DNA of 64,000 nucleotides, from the NCBI GenBank assembly GCA_963682025.1, contig OY821522.1:31359158-31423157 (forward strand), written 5' to 3'. The DNA is from Cordilura impudica (Eukaryota; Arthropoda; Insecta; Diptera; Scathophagidae). The notes beneath the pieces were generated by a model. That model was not told the origin of the DNA, ran no database searches, and saw only the letters and a program-made list of their open reading frames with translations. The position numbers and the translations under genes were made by a program. This document shows, in pieces, positions 35,033 through 46,423 of this stretch (position 1 is its first letter; the number at the start of each line of letters is the position of its first letter).

Positions 35033-35125
35033 AAACACAAAGTTAAAGCTATTGTTTTTCCTCCTTCGTTGTATAATATTGCACTATGACGAAGGAGGAA
35101 CAACAATAGCTTTAAGTTTGTGTTT
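35033..35125. repeat. 37-bp inverted repeat with 19-bp loop at the 5' edge of a LINE
   Basis: Arms 35033-35069 and 35089-35125 are complementary except for two positions. Their ends read AAACACAAA and TTGTGTTT, and the inner ends CCTCCTTCGT and ACGAAGGAGG. The right arm merges into the LINE reverse-transcriptase sequence, so the left arm is an inverted copy of the truncated LINE's first bases. Confidence 0.85.
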
Positions 35126-36022
35126 ATTGAAGGTCACGATAGTGCCAGCTTTACCATCAACAAGGATGTAAGACAGGTATGCGTACTTTCGCCAATTCTT
35201 TGCCTGATAGTACTCGATTATGTTATGGTTCAGACATCTCAATATGCGCCTAATGTAATTCAATGGCATCTGAACCAACGTCTTCACGACCTAGATTTTG
35301 CGGATGACATATGTATGATGTCACTCACACTATCGGGCATGCAAGACAAACTAACTCGACTTCACGAAAATGCGAAAAGAGTGAGCTTAGAGATCAATGT
35401 GGCAAAGAGTGGGGCTTGGAGATCAATGTGCTGCAGGAAATACAAATTGATGAAGTAACCAAATTTTGTTATCTCGACAGCATAATCACTATAGATGGTG
35501 GAGCAGATGACGATGTAGCTAATCGTATAAACAAGAATAGACACGCATTTGCCTCCTTATGTAAGGTCTGGCGATCCTCACGTATATCAGTCCAACACAA
35601 AATTCATATTTTTAATACAAGCCTAAAGTCTGTTCTGCTTTACAGCTGCGAAACATGGAAGGTGACAGACAATACGCCGCATACTACGCGTTTTCTGGCC
35701 CGTAAGGATAGCGAATGCAACAGTACTCTCCAGATGTAATACTGAGAAAATAGCCGCTGAAGTATGCCATAGAAAGTGGTCGTGGGTCGGTCCTACACTT
35801 CGGAAAGACATAACAGACATAGCTCGATCATGCTTTGAATCAAATCCTCAGGGAAGCCGAAGTAGAGGTCGTTCAAAGCTGACATGGCGCAGATACATCG
35901 ATTGTGAATGTATCCGGATGGGGTTGACGTTGCCACAAGTAAAGCATCTGGCACAGAATAGGCAGAGATGGCCCATATTCTTTAATAATCTTTGTATTGC
36001 TAAAAGCTTCGCTATGGAGTAA
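35089..36022 (+). pseudogene. 5'-truncated LINE reverse transcriptase remnant (RTE-like)
   Basis: Readable pieces in successive frames: DVRQVCVLSPILCLIVLDYV (palm), HDLDFADDICMMS with the catalytic Asp pair (F-A-D-D), FCYLDSIITIDGGADDDVA, HAFASLCKVWRSSRISVQHK, LKSVLLYSCETWKV, then from about 35765 RKWSWVGPTLRK, RSRGRSKLTWRRYID and VKHLAQNRQRW, ending in TAA at 36020-36022. This is the usual C-terminal half of the non-LTR polyprotein found in many invertebrates. Endonuclease and fingers are missing. At least two frameshifts. Clade assignment is tentative. Confidence 0.8.
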
Positions 36023-36770
36023 TATTTTAATTTTCTCTATTAATTTAATATTAATTAAATTGTTAACTAATAGAAAAACAAAAAAATATAAAATTATAAT
36101 AATAAAAAAATATGTTATTAAATTACTTGGAAGAACAAGAAAGTATATCGCCACCTTCTAAAATGTTTCTTTCGGGCGATATGATTAGAAACTCATATTC
36201 AATTTGCTCTGTTTTTACACTCAAATAAGGTTTACCCAAAATATATAACAAACTTACATATCAATCTTCTTTTACAAGTGTTACAAGTCAGTTGTGAAAT
36301 TTTTTGATCCGTACATTTTTGTTATATTCTTTTATTATAAAAAAAATTGTGATCTGTGATTACTACTAAAATAAGCCTGAAATTATTACCTTTAAAAATA
36401 TATAATTCTGATTTAAAAAAGTAACTTTATTAACATTAAATTTGTAATAAATTGTTTTTGAAATAATTAAATTCAATGAACTTAAAATTACAAATATAAA
36501 AATCATAAATTAAATAGAGTAAAGCATAAAAAGGAACTGACAAAACTTAGTTAAACAACAATAACAACACTAAATACTAAAATAAGAAAACAAAAATAAA
36601 AAACGAACAATCAAGTGCATACTATTTTTACAACAACACCCATTTTACAATAACAACACATAGCAGCCTATATGCAAAATTGATAACGAACAAGCAAGTA
36701 AACTCTTTTCTTACATTTAACAATAACTACACATTATTTGTAATAAATCTGTCAAACTTAAAACGAAGCG
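36023..36770. other. AT-rich non-coding stretch
   Basis: A/T-rich DNA with CAACAAYA-type runs from about 36550. Part of it may be the untranslated start of the LINE whose ORF1 begins at 36771. Nothing else recognised. Confidence 0.5.
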
Positions 36771-37630
36771 TTGCCACATCTGTTTATTAATATGTCCTGT
36801 TTAATAAATACTTGTTCCATTAAGGATGGTGAGGAAAGGATGCTCGATTGTTGGTTGTGTCATGAACTTTGTCAAATTAAATGTAGTGGTCTTTCTGGGT
36901 TGGTTGGGGATGCTTTAACCAATAACAAAGGTCCACATTGGTGCTGCTATAAGTGTAGAAAAATTGGCGTAAGTTTTTATCGTTTCTTCCAAGATACAAA
37001 AAAGAAATTTCTGAATATCCAAGAAGAAGCGTCGGATTTAACTAATCGCATTAATGATTATGGAAAATTATTTGATGATTTCAAATCATTGGATAATTTA
37101 AAATCTTCTCCACAATCTTCACCGAAACGTCGTAAATCATCAAGAAATGCTACTAAAGAAAAAAACAATAATCCTGTTCCTGTTTCTGTTACTTCTGGTT
37201 CTTCCATACCTAACTCACTTTCAATTATTAATAATAAGGATCCTGCTGTTCCTTTGAGCTAGATAACCCTGTTCCCATTTTCAATAGTCAAACTATAAAT
37301 AATATGCTAAGAGCGGTACCTCCAAAAAAAAATTGTTTTCATCTCGAGGCTGGCCTTTGATACAGCTACTGAAGATGTTGATTCCTTCATTAAATCTAAG
37401 GTGGGTCCAAACGTAGACATTTCAACATATAAGTTTGTTTTTTCACAGCCAAGATCCATAACTTCATTCAAAGTTACTGTTGCTAATGATCTTTTTGATC
37501 GTATTCTTGATCCTAATATTTGGCCTGAATATACACTGGTTCGCGAATATAAATACAGACAAAATCCAAGATCCGCTAATATTGGTCGTCTTCCGCAAGC
37601 TGATTTGAATGCCCCAAAAAACTTGGAGCT
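36771..37630 (+). pseudogene. LINE ORF1 with PHD finger
   Basis: Residues about 9-65 carry paired cysteines in PHD order: C...C, CWLC, C-x3-KC, and W-x-CYKC with GL and W at the usual places. A coiled and basic segment follows (SPKRRKSSRN). A stop at 37261 and frameshifts separate this from the C-terminal part (37371-37630), which reads DVDSFIKSKVG, VTVANDLFDRIL and WPEYTLVREYKY, a conserved ORF1 domain of PHD-bearing LINEs. ORF1 proteins bind element RNA. The PHD finger could direct insertion to chromatin, which is inference. Confidence 0.7.
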
Positions 37631-37644
37631 TCTACTGTTGATTA

Positions 37645-40600
37645 CATTTCATTAGTTTATCAAAATGTTCGCGGTTTAAGAACTAAACTCACATCTTTAT
37701 GTATGGAAAGCTTTAACTTAAACCAGCACATCATCGTACTTACTAAAACGTGGCTTAATGATAGTTTTTTGAATATGGATATACTCTCTTGCAAATACAA
37801 TATTTTTAGACGCGATCGTGGGACCATAACAAATGGTGGTGTTGTTCTTATTGCGGCCTCTAGTATTTTATTCTCTGAGGTTTTATTGATTGACTCATCA
37901 TTCGACATCGAATTTATCGCAGTTTTAATTAAACTTAATGGAAAACAATTATTTATTACCTGCTCATATATTCCTCCATCGTCCCCACAGTCTATATATG
38001 ACAAACATGATGAAGCTATTAAATATATTCTTCGTACAGCTAATCATGATGACTTTGTTATTATTCTTGGTGATTTTAATTTGCCTTTAATATCCTGGAA
38101 GCTCTTACCTGATGAAAAATATTTTGTTCCATCCAAACCAAATAACAACATTTAATTCGATCTGAATCTTAAATTTTATATACAACAGTCATCATAAATT
38201 ACTGGATTTAATATTTGTCAACGATACTTCGGATTGTTACATCAAGCGTTCAATCCCGATTTCTTCTCCTGAAAATACATATCACCCTACCATTGAAGTA
38301 AATTTATATATTCCCTCTGGACTTTAAAAAACACCTTGTAGAAATGATGATAAGGATTTTTGTTTCGCGCAATCTAATTACTGTTTGTTGAACGAACTTC
38401 TATACAGTACGAACTGGCACAGTCTATTATCTTTTTCTATTGTATACACAGTTGCTATTGATCATATGATTGAAATATTTTACAGTATGATTTCTTCTGC
38501 AATGGATTTATGTATTCCGAAACATATATGTAATAAACTTTCCGGACCTCCTTGGAATACCAAGCAACTGACAAGACTTAAAAATAAAAAAATAAATATT
38601 ACAAGAAATACAAGCTATCCGGTTCCTTGTAGATTATGGGAAATACTCCATTAGCCGAGCGGAATATACTGCACTGAATAAATCGTGTTACTCTTATTAC
38701 TTAATCAAAATGAAAAATAGTTTCAAAAGTAATCCAAAGTCTTTTTTCAAATTTGTCAACACTAAGAAAAAAACAACCGGTCCTGCTATTATGAAAATTC
38801 AGCATACTGAATCTTATGATAATACTATTATAAGTAATCTGTTTGCTGATTTTTTTTTCAACAACTTATTCCGATTCAACCTTTGATGATTCTGCTAATG
38901 CAACCATATCTATTCCATTCCTTGATGACTCTATGGTTTCTAATGGTTTGAAAAAACTAAAATTTTCTTATAATAGTGGACCTGATAAAAGTCCTATCAG
39001 TATCTTAATCAAATGTGCGGATGCTTTAGCTATTCCATTGACAATAATGTTTAACTCATCAATTAAATATGAATACTTTCCAAATACGTGGAAGGACTCT
39101 TTCGTTATTCCTTTATTTAAATCCGGAAACAAGTCTGACATTACAAATTATCGTGGTATTGCAAAATAAAGTACTATACCTAAATTCTTTGAAAAAATTT
39201 TAACCGTCATCAATTCAACACATTAATTTCTCCATTCCAACATGGCTTTGAAAAACGGTACTCAACTTCAACGAACCTTTTACATCTTACAACAATAGTC
39301 AATCGTGGTTTTCTTCAAAGAAAACAAACTGACGCAATTTACGCTGATTTCAGCAAGGCGTTTGATAAAGTAAACCATAAACTTCTTATAAAGAAATTAC
39401 ATCTAATAGGATTTTCTGATCTTAGCATAATGTGGATATATTCATATTTAACAAACAGAAAACAAAATGTACGTTTTAATAATATATCTTCGAAAAATAT
39501 TAACGTTTTATCTGGAGTTCCGCAAGACAGCCATCTTGGACCGCTTTTATTTTCATTATTTATAAATGATTTACCGCAGGTCATTCAGTTTTCAAATAAT
39601 CTGATGTATGCTGACGATGTAAAAGTGTGCTGTATGTATGTGTCATACAAAAGCCATCCATTCAATGTTGTGTTAGGCTATCTGTTATGTAATAATTAAA
39701 CCAAGCATTCATGAAAATAGTAAGTGACTAAACATGTATGAATATTCCACCAAATTAATAAACAAGTGTTGTCGTTCGATCAATGTAAACAAATTGCACC
39801 ATGTAATAAAATTAGAACGAAAGGTTTAGAATTACATTTTTAAACCAAAGCGGTATTTTATTAATATAAGTATTGAGTAACATTCAATAAAAATGAAAGT
39901 TACTCAATGCCCTAATATTCTAAAAGAAAACACTTTCTATTATGCTGGGATATTAATACATAGTGCATGTATTAAGATATGAAACAACAAAAACAAATGA
40001 ATGAAATCAAAACTAAGAAGAACCATTGAGTGACTTTTAAACGTCACTCAATACTAGACTAGAATTAAGATTCTCACTGTTAGTTTATAAGCAGTATGAT
40101 TTTTAATAAAAATAACAATTTTTCACCAGACAACAAAAAGAACCACTCGCTTATATATTTAATAAATAGCGAATAGGAACGCTCCTTAAGTTGAGCGTTA
40201 ACAGGACCAATCGCTCCTATTAGATGAGCGAATGTTTCAAGATCTGTTCTAAGATCTACAGAAACAGCACAAAAGTCTTTATGAGTTATAACCAATATTC
40301 CGGCCATACTTATCTTCAAAATGACTTGGACTCGTTTCACTCAAGGTGCATTTTAAATTTAATGGAGCTGAATCTTAAAAAGTGCAAATATGTATATGCG
40401 TTTTGTTCGAAAAATACCCATATCTGTAAATTATGTGTTGGGCGGCTTTAAACTGGTGGTGGTTTATTAGATTCAAAGCTAAGTTTCGTTCCTCATATTA
40501 CAATTACAGTAAACAAAGCCAGAGGAGTACTTGGTTTTATAAAACGTGGGTCTAAAGAGTTCAATGATCCGTATGTAGCAAAAACACTATACACGTCACT

Positions 40601-41065
40601 TATAAGACCGATTTTGGAATATGCCTCTATTATATGGGACCCTATCTATCAAACACATATTGATAGCATTGAATCGGTGTAAAAACAATTCCTACTGTTC
40701 TGTCTTCGCAGCTTAAATTTTTACCAATTAAATCTTCCATCGTATAACAGCAGACTCACCCTTGTTAAGCTGCCAACCTTAAAAAGCCGTTGATCTATGC
40801 TAAACGTTTCGTTTCTTTTGAACATAATTAATGGCGATGTTTGTTCTGGTTTCCTGATCACCAATATTTCATTTAACATCCCCCAGCGGCCAACACGTTT
40901 CTTCTCACTGTTATCTGTCCAGTTTTATAGATCAAATTATGCAAACGGTGACCCGCTTAGACGAATGTGTATTGAATTGAATAAGCTTTATAGATTTATT
41001 GATTTTTCTTTAAATACAAATGTCATAAAAAGTAAAATAATAATTTATCTGAACACTTTAAATTA
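37645..41065 (+). pseudogene. LINE ORF2 (endonuclease and reverse transcriptase)
   Basis: The endonuclease (37645-38155) has YQNVRGLRTKL, TKTWLNDSF and the catalytic LGDFNLPLISW. A linker follows with broken frames. RT begins about 39090 (WKDSFVIPLFKSGNKSDITNYR), then QTDAIYADFSKAFDKVNH (39330), SGVPQDSHLGPLLFSLFIND and YADDVKV (39607-39625). After the insert the frame resumes with YLQNDLDSF and LNLKKCK, and the C-terminal region includes LYTSLIRPILEYASIIWDP. At least six frame breaks. The catalytic YADD and endonuclease Asp-Phe-Asn are preserved, pointing to fairly recent loss of function. Confidence 0.8.
39627..40276. mobile_element. 650-bp insert in the LINE with short inverted ends and 6-bp target duplication
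   Basis: The LINE frame is interrupted after GTAAAAGT and resumes after the second AAAAGT. The segment begins GTGCTGT (39627) and ends ACAGCAC (40264-40270), a 7-bp inverted terminal pair, and AAAAGT stands on both sides (39621-39626, 40271-40276). Internal hairpins: TTGAGTAAC...GTTACTCAA (39876-39910), TTGAGTGAC...GTCACTCAA (about 40026-40051), and AACGCTC...GAGCGTT (about 40179-40201). No coding capacity. It looks like a non-autonomous DNA transposon of undetermined superfamily. Confidence 0.7.
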
Positions 41066-41189
41066 AATTTTTTAATTTTTCATTCATTGTTTAATCTTTT
41101 TGTAAATAGTCTTTAAGGATTTGTTCCATAGTTTAATAAATAAATATATGAAAAAATTGCTTGCCTTATTTTTTCACCATTACCCCTTC

Positions 41190-42150
41190 CATTCATTTGG
41201 GTTGTTTGTTGTGGTTGAGGGCAATTTTCCATAGAACTTGACACACTCTGCTTTTATGATGACGTTCGTATTGTCTATTTTGTTGTCAATGCCTTTTCCT
41301 TATCTTCAAATTCGAGCCTTCAAATGGCCAAATACATTCTTTACTATTCTTCGACTCTTCGATAATGCGAATTTAATTTTTTTCAATTTCGGAAGGCTAA
41401 ATCTCCAATTATTAGGATTGGGGCGTCAACCCCAGATAAGTTCTTTGACATTTCCTCTAACAATGGACATTCCTCAATACTCTTTTTTTACAATGACTTT
41501 TCAAAAATTTTTGAATCATCGCCCTGGACTGCCTACGTTAATGTTTAAAAACCATATCTGCAAAAAAAATGTTTCCATATACAAAAAAAAAAAAAATCAT
41601 CACTTTCAACAAACTTGTGATCAACCAAAGCAAGTAGTATTGTTGAAAACCACCCTTTGTAATTATAAAAATCGACAGCATCCGATGTGTTAGGATGAAC
41701 TTCGATGTGACATCCGTCTAAACGGCAAATAAAAATTACCGATGTCTCCCAAAGATTGGGGATATCCTAGCACTTCAAACGCGTTTACGCTTTCTTCTAC
41801 TTTTTCCCAAGTTAAGGGAGAATTATTAAGATACTGGCGACTTAATACAGTCCATACGATTTTACAAAATTCAAGTAAAATTATCCACACAGTAGACTTT
41901 CCATTTCCAAATGAGTTTGATATGCTTCTGTACTCTACGGAGGACCCAAAAGCGTATAGCGCAATAGCTACCCTTTTTTGTAATGGTATGGTCCTCCGAA
42001 GTTGGGTATCTGTTTTTGAAAACCTCTTAACTCTTGCACAGCACTTCAAAAGTTGAACGAAATTTGTTTTTAAAAACTTCACCGTTCAACATTTGGCAAT
42101 CAATTTCCCAAAATGATTGGCTGCGATCCTATAAACAGATTTCATTAAAT
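41190..42150 (-). pseudogene. PIF/Harbinger transposase remnant 1 (DDE_Tnp_4 type)
   Basis: Minus strand, in order: SFWEIDCQMLNGEVFKNKF (about 42115), EKRVAIALYA-like QKRVAIALYAFGSSVEYRS with GNGKSTVW (about 41990-41890), LGYPQSLGDIG (the usual GAIDG catalytic site is damaged), YNYKGWFSTILLALVDHKF (about 41660-41605), NVGSPGR (about 41540), then VKNVFGHLKARI and GKGIDNKIDNTNVI (about 41330-41255). This is the layout of HARBI1-like transposases. The frames change repeatedly and an A-run expansion lies at 41583-41595. The N-terminal start is not identifiable. Confidence 0.8.
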
Positions 42151-42439
42151 TTAATTTATGATAATAATTATATTCAAGCTTACTACTTGCCACAATCCTT
42201 TTTCATAATTAAGTTGATTAGTATGAGCCGCCATTACCAATAGAATTTGTTGTCTTCTCAAATTTATAATGTTATTAGCTGGAATTTAATGAATTTATTT
42301 TTATCCATTTTGGAAATTTTGCAACTTTTCAATTGTTTTTCATTTTTGAAACAGCTGTTCAATCCGCTGAATTGTCAGATGAAGTGTTGAACTAAAACGC
42401 ACTTAATCAAGTGTGAACGACTGTGTTTTGTTTCGCAAA

Positions 42440-42960
42440 ACACGAGCTAAAACGCCTTATTAGACATTTTTTCTACTGACCCCAAATTTAGATACTTAAA
42501 AAAAAAATTTTTTTTCAAATTTCCGTGGGCTTGGTCTGTTAAGATTCTTGTTGAACTCAAGTAATAATTAAATAGTTTTTCTTTAGAACTTAAATGACCA
42601 CTATCCCTATAAGGCGTCATTAAAAACTTTGAAAAGGGATAAGCAGAATCTCCTGGAATAAGGGCATTTGCTGATAATTCCACTCGATTTGATATAATGG
42701 AATTGAAAACTGGGCTTATTTTCCATACGTGAGCATCATGGCAACTACCTGGGCACCCGATTTACACATCAAAGAACCGAAACTTGCTATAGCATTTTAA
42801 ATTAATTAAAATCTCTGATACCCACCACATGCAGCTTAAACTCAATATTATAACCAATATTTGCTACGGCTACCACTTTCAAACTGTTGTCGGTACTGAA
42901 ATTTTAATTTCAAATACCAATTAAATTTAAAGCTTATTGCTTTCTTGTTGGCCAGTTTCT
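42440..42960 (-). pseudogene. PIF/Harbinger transposase remnant 2
   Basis: A different Harbinger-type transposase, also minus strand: traces such as KVVAVANIGYN (about 42880), GCPGSCHDAHVWKIS (about 42755-42715), then an open segment with IPGDSAYPFSKFLMTPYRD and KLFNYYLSSTRILTDQAHGNLK. These match the block around the second catalytic Asp and the conserved R...G-x-LK end of the family. It is not a continuation of remnant 1, because both contain the same C-terminal region. N-terminal half absent. Confidence 0.7.
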
Positions 42961-43343
42961 ATTATAATTTTTTGTTATAAAAAACAATGATCGTGTCTTC
43001 TATAGGAATAATTAGTAAGTTACTGCATTATTTTTCTTTTACTAGAGTAGAAACCCCCTAAGTACTTCATAGAACACCAATCAAATTCATTATTTAACGC
43101 AGCCGGCGTTATAACACCCAAAGTTTGAGCCCTAGAAGAATGTTTTGAGTCCTTAGAAGTCATACGATAATTAAAAAAATCATGTGAGTCCGATCACAGG
43201 GAAGATGTGTAAACATCTTGTAATTAAAGATTTTTTATGTCATTTTTTAAAATCAAACAGAAAACGTCATCTATGTATCACTTATAGCAAAAACTGTTTC
43301 AGCTAATTCAACAACCCTTTGCTGTAAAACGTTAAAAATATCC
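42961..43343. other. Spacer before element 3
   Basis: Mostly AT-rich. On the minus strand a run near 43150-43060 (KDSKHSSRAQTLGVITPAA) is open for about 30 codons but not recognisable. It could be part of the neighbouring Harbinger remnant. Confidence 0.4.
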
Positions 43344-43347
43344 CAAT
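43344..43347. repeat. Target-site duplication CAAT, left side of element 3
   Basis: CAAT here and at 53698-53701 flank the TG and CA ends of element 3 exactly. Confidence 0.9.
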
Positions 43348-45588
43348 TGTAATGGTGCGGCGTTGGTGGAAGATCCGCTTCCGTTTCCCTGAGCCTTTGC
43401 TGGTCGCACGTGCTTGCGAAGGGGCCTAGCTCGCCGGATGGGTGGGGTCTTGCTCAGGCCCAGGGAAACCGCACTACAGATTTTCACGTGCGATTTAAAA
43501 AAAAACTGTCAATTTACACGGATGCTAAATGGATGGATGTTCATACTTACTTGGGGATTGGGGACGAGGTGTTCTGCCCCTTTTGCCCTCCCTACCATGT
43601 TACCTCGACTCCATCTCAATTGGAGGTAACCCACTGCAATGAAAAGAGTTTGGTTTGGTTTGGTTTTCTACTTTGGGTTTATAAAAATTTTATTGGACCT
43701 TCATTTTAAGGTTATTTAATTTTTAAATTAATTCTAGCAAAAATTTTAACTTTAGAAACATTTTAAAATTTTTTTTGCCAATTTTTATTTTTAGCAAAAT
43801 TTTAATCTTAGCAAAAATTTAATTTTTAGGGATATTTTAATTTTAGGAAAAATTCTTATTTATAGCCCAATTTTAATTTTTGGAAAAATTTTAATTATAA
43901 CAAAATTTTTAAGTTTACCAAAATTTAAATTTAGGAAAATTTTAAATTTAGGGAAAATTTTTAAATTTAGGAAAAATTTTAAAGTTTAGGAAAATTTTAG
44001 TTTTATCAATTTGAATTTAGCACTATTTTTGCACAATTTATATTTAGCGCAATTTAATTTAGAAAAATTTTGCTTTTAATAATATTTTAATTTTAGCTCA
44101 ATTTGAGTTTTAGCACTACAGAATAATAATGATATTTTAAATTAAATAATATTTTAATTTTAACTTTAAATATTCTTAAATTTATTATAATTTTAAGTTT
44201 AGGTTAATTTTAAATTTTACAGTAATTTTAAATATATAAAAATTATTATTTTGGTGATTTTAATTTAGTTTTGAATTTAAATTTTGAAATTTAATTTAAA
44301 TAAGAAAAATTTTTAGTTTTAACCATATTCTTATATATAGACAAATTATTCCTTTAGAAAATTCTAGATTTTAGTTCAAATTTATAAACCTTTTTTTTTT
44401 TATTTTTAATTTAAATTTAGCTTTAATCTAAAAGGGGTCAAATAAATACAGTGTTAATATTCTCTTAAATAATTAACAATTTTCATGGGTCTCTTATACC
44501 ACTTATACATACCAACTTATTAAACTTAACTTAATCTTAGGGTCAGCTACTGTCATTCCATTTCACCTTCTTGCTCTTGTCGTTCAGCATTTCAAATTAA
44601 ATATATTCCCCTTTTACATGTTTATATTAGTTTTGAGATTTCTCCAAGTGTTTTAATATCTTTAATTTTTTTTTTTTTTGTTTCAGCTTTAGTTGTTCAT
44701 AAATTTTGTTGCTATTTTTTAAGATTTGTTGCTTAGCGTTAAGTCTTTATTTTACTTGTTACAGTTTTTTTTCCGACGCATAGCTTATTATAATTTTATT
44801 AATTGTATTTTTACACAAAAATAGTGAAACATTAACCGCATTTAACACGCATTATTATGTTATTCTTTTATGGGTGAATAATAACAATAATTTTTAAAAA
44901 AAACCAACACGACTTTACAACAATAACGTATCACCAAACCGACGTGCAGATGTATCGAGCGTTCGATTCAAACTTCCAAACTTTTATGAATTTTAAATTC
45001 TGGCGTCATCTTCATAACACCAATTATACAAGCCTTTTTTTTCTCTAGCACAACCAAAAAAATAAACCTGTTTTTTTTTTTTGTATTACCTACGCTCACC
45101 CACTCATAGAATAGCCTATGTATGTCATTATGTAACTTTTTATCTCTTTATCCCTAATACACATAGATATACATACACTCGTTCATAATCTCACTCTTTT
45201 CGTAAAAAAAATACCAACTCATATTAAAAGGAGAGAGAGTAAGTGAGATTATTTAGTGAATGAAGGGGCAAGCTAATACCAATAGCTGAAAACCAGGTGG
45301 GAGAACGAGAAGGATGGCAAGCTGTAGTTGACCCATACATACATGAACAATCATGAATTCATATAAACAACGAAGAGACAAACAAATCGCTCCATTAAGC
45401 AGTTTTGCAAAAATAGAACAAAAAATTTTCCATTAATATGTTACCATATAAGGTGTTGTTTACCGTACATACTTGAACTTGAAAATAATTTCAAGATCAA
45501 GGTTATATTTTTTTTTTTCTGCTTTCTTATTTGGCTTGTAACAGAAATTCTTTTGTTACAGTAAAGCGCAAAACAGATCACCGTCACA
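43348..45588 (-). repeat. 3' LTR of element 3
   Basis: 2,241 bp, starting TGTAATGG and ending CGTCACA. It contains a degenerate AAATTTTAATTTTTAG-like internal repeat (43720-44330). Compared with the other LTR it has an extra about 44 bp near 44556-44599 and an extra about 151 bp (45296-45446) bounded by ACCA. Confidence 0.95.
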
Positions 45589-45649
45589 AAACAGATGGTT
45601 TTGATTTCCATGAAAGGAAAAATCAACTGAAAATGGATATGTAGGGTAT

Positions 45650-46423
45650 TTACGCATTGGCTTTTTGCAAATCTTTCGCGTGATACATGCCAAGGTCTTT
45701 TCCGGCTAAATACACCAATTTATAATTACAATAACCAATTTTCTTTAAAATTTTGGCCTTCAAAAATTTAGGGGCAAGTTTAGAATTATATGCAGCAGCT
45801 TTATTGCTCTGCGAAAAATTTCGTCGGTAAACAACTTCACCTTCTGAAAAATTTATCGCCCTAGTTCTCAAGTCATAGGTTCTTTGGTTCACTTCGTAAG
45901 CTTTTTCTAAATTTTCGCGAACCTTCTGCCTAATAAAATGTAATTTGTCCGTATATTCCACCACATCTAACCCTTCTTCTAACATATCTAATTTTTTTGA
46001 AACCTCATAGGATTGACCGTGAGTGAACATTTGTTGTCCAAAAAGAACATAGTAAGGGGAAAAGCCTACAGAGCTATGATACGAACTTCTCAAGGCTACG
46101 CCTATTTGGCTTAAATTCATATCCCACATACGCTGGTCTTTTCCTAGATATGATCATATTCCAGCTATAATGGATCGGTTGACACGTTCAGAATTGTTGG
46201 ATTGGGGTGAATAAACGGCGGTGAAAATATGTTGTACGCCGTATTTAGTTAAAAAGCTTTCAAAAAGTGACGATCTAAATTGAGAACCGTTGTCTGTAAT
46301 AACGACTTCAGGCACGCCGAATAAATGAAAGACATATTTCTCAAGAAAATCAATTACCGAGGTGGTTGACATTTTCCGTAACGCTTTAAATAAAGGATAT
46401 TTTGTGAAGTGGTCTAATACCAA
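45650..46423 (-). pseudogene. pol: Integrase core and C-terminus of element 3
   Basis: Follows the RT/RNase H frame after a one-base slip in an A8 run near 46420. The core has TDNGSQFRSS (second catalytic Asp) and, 34 residues on, SNNSERVNRS (catalytic Glu), normal family spacing. A single TGA (46153-46151) follows in RSIIAGI*SYLG, where the related element has Arg, consistent with CGA to TGA. The rest is open to 45650 with SPYYVLFGQQM, a basic linker and the end GMYHAKDLQK. Integrase inserts the DNA copy into chromosomes. Confidence 0.88.

Larger units (their letters stand above)
36771..41155 (+). mobile_element. Jockey/CR1-like LINE, decayed
   Basis: ORF1 with a PHD-type zinc finger, then an ORF2 with endonuclease and reverse transcriptase, all on the plus strand. 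A run of A/T with TTTAATAAATAAATATATG closes the 3' end near 41150. The reading frames are interrupted many times, and a 650-bp foreign segment sits just after the YADD box. The target duplication could not be seen. Confidence 0.8.

Noticed and set aside
41690..42082. A coding gene beginning MKFLKTNF
   Set aside because: The true Harbinger text upstream is in another frame, so this start is accidental. The region is annotated as a transposase remnant.
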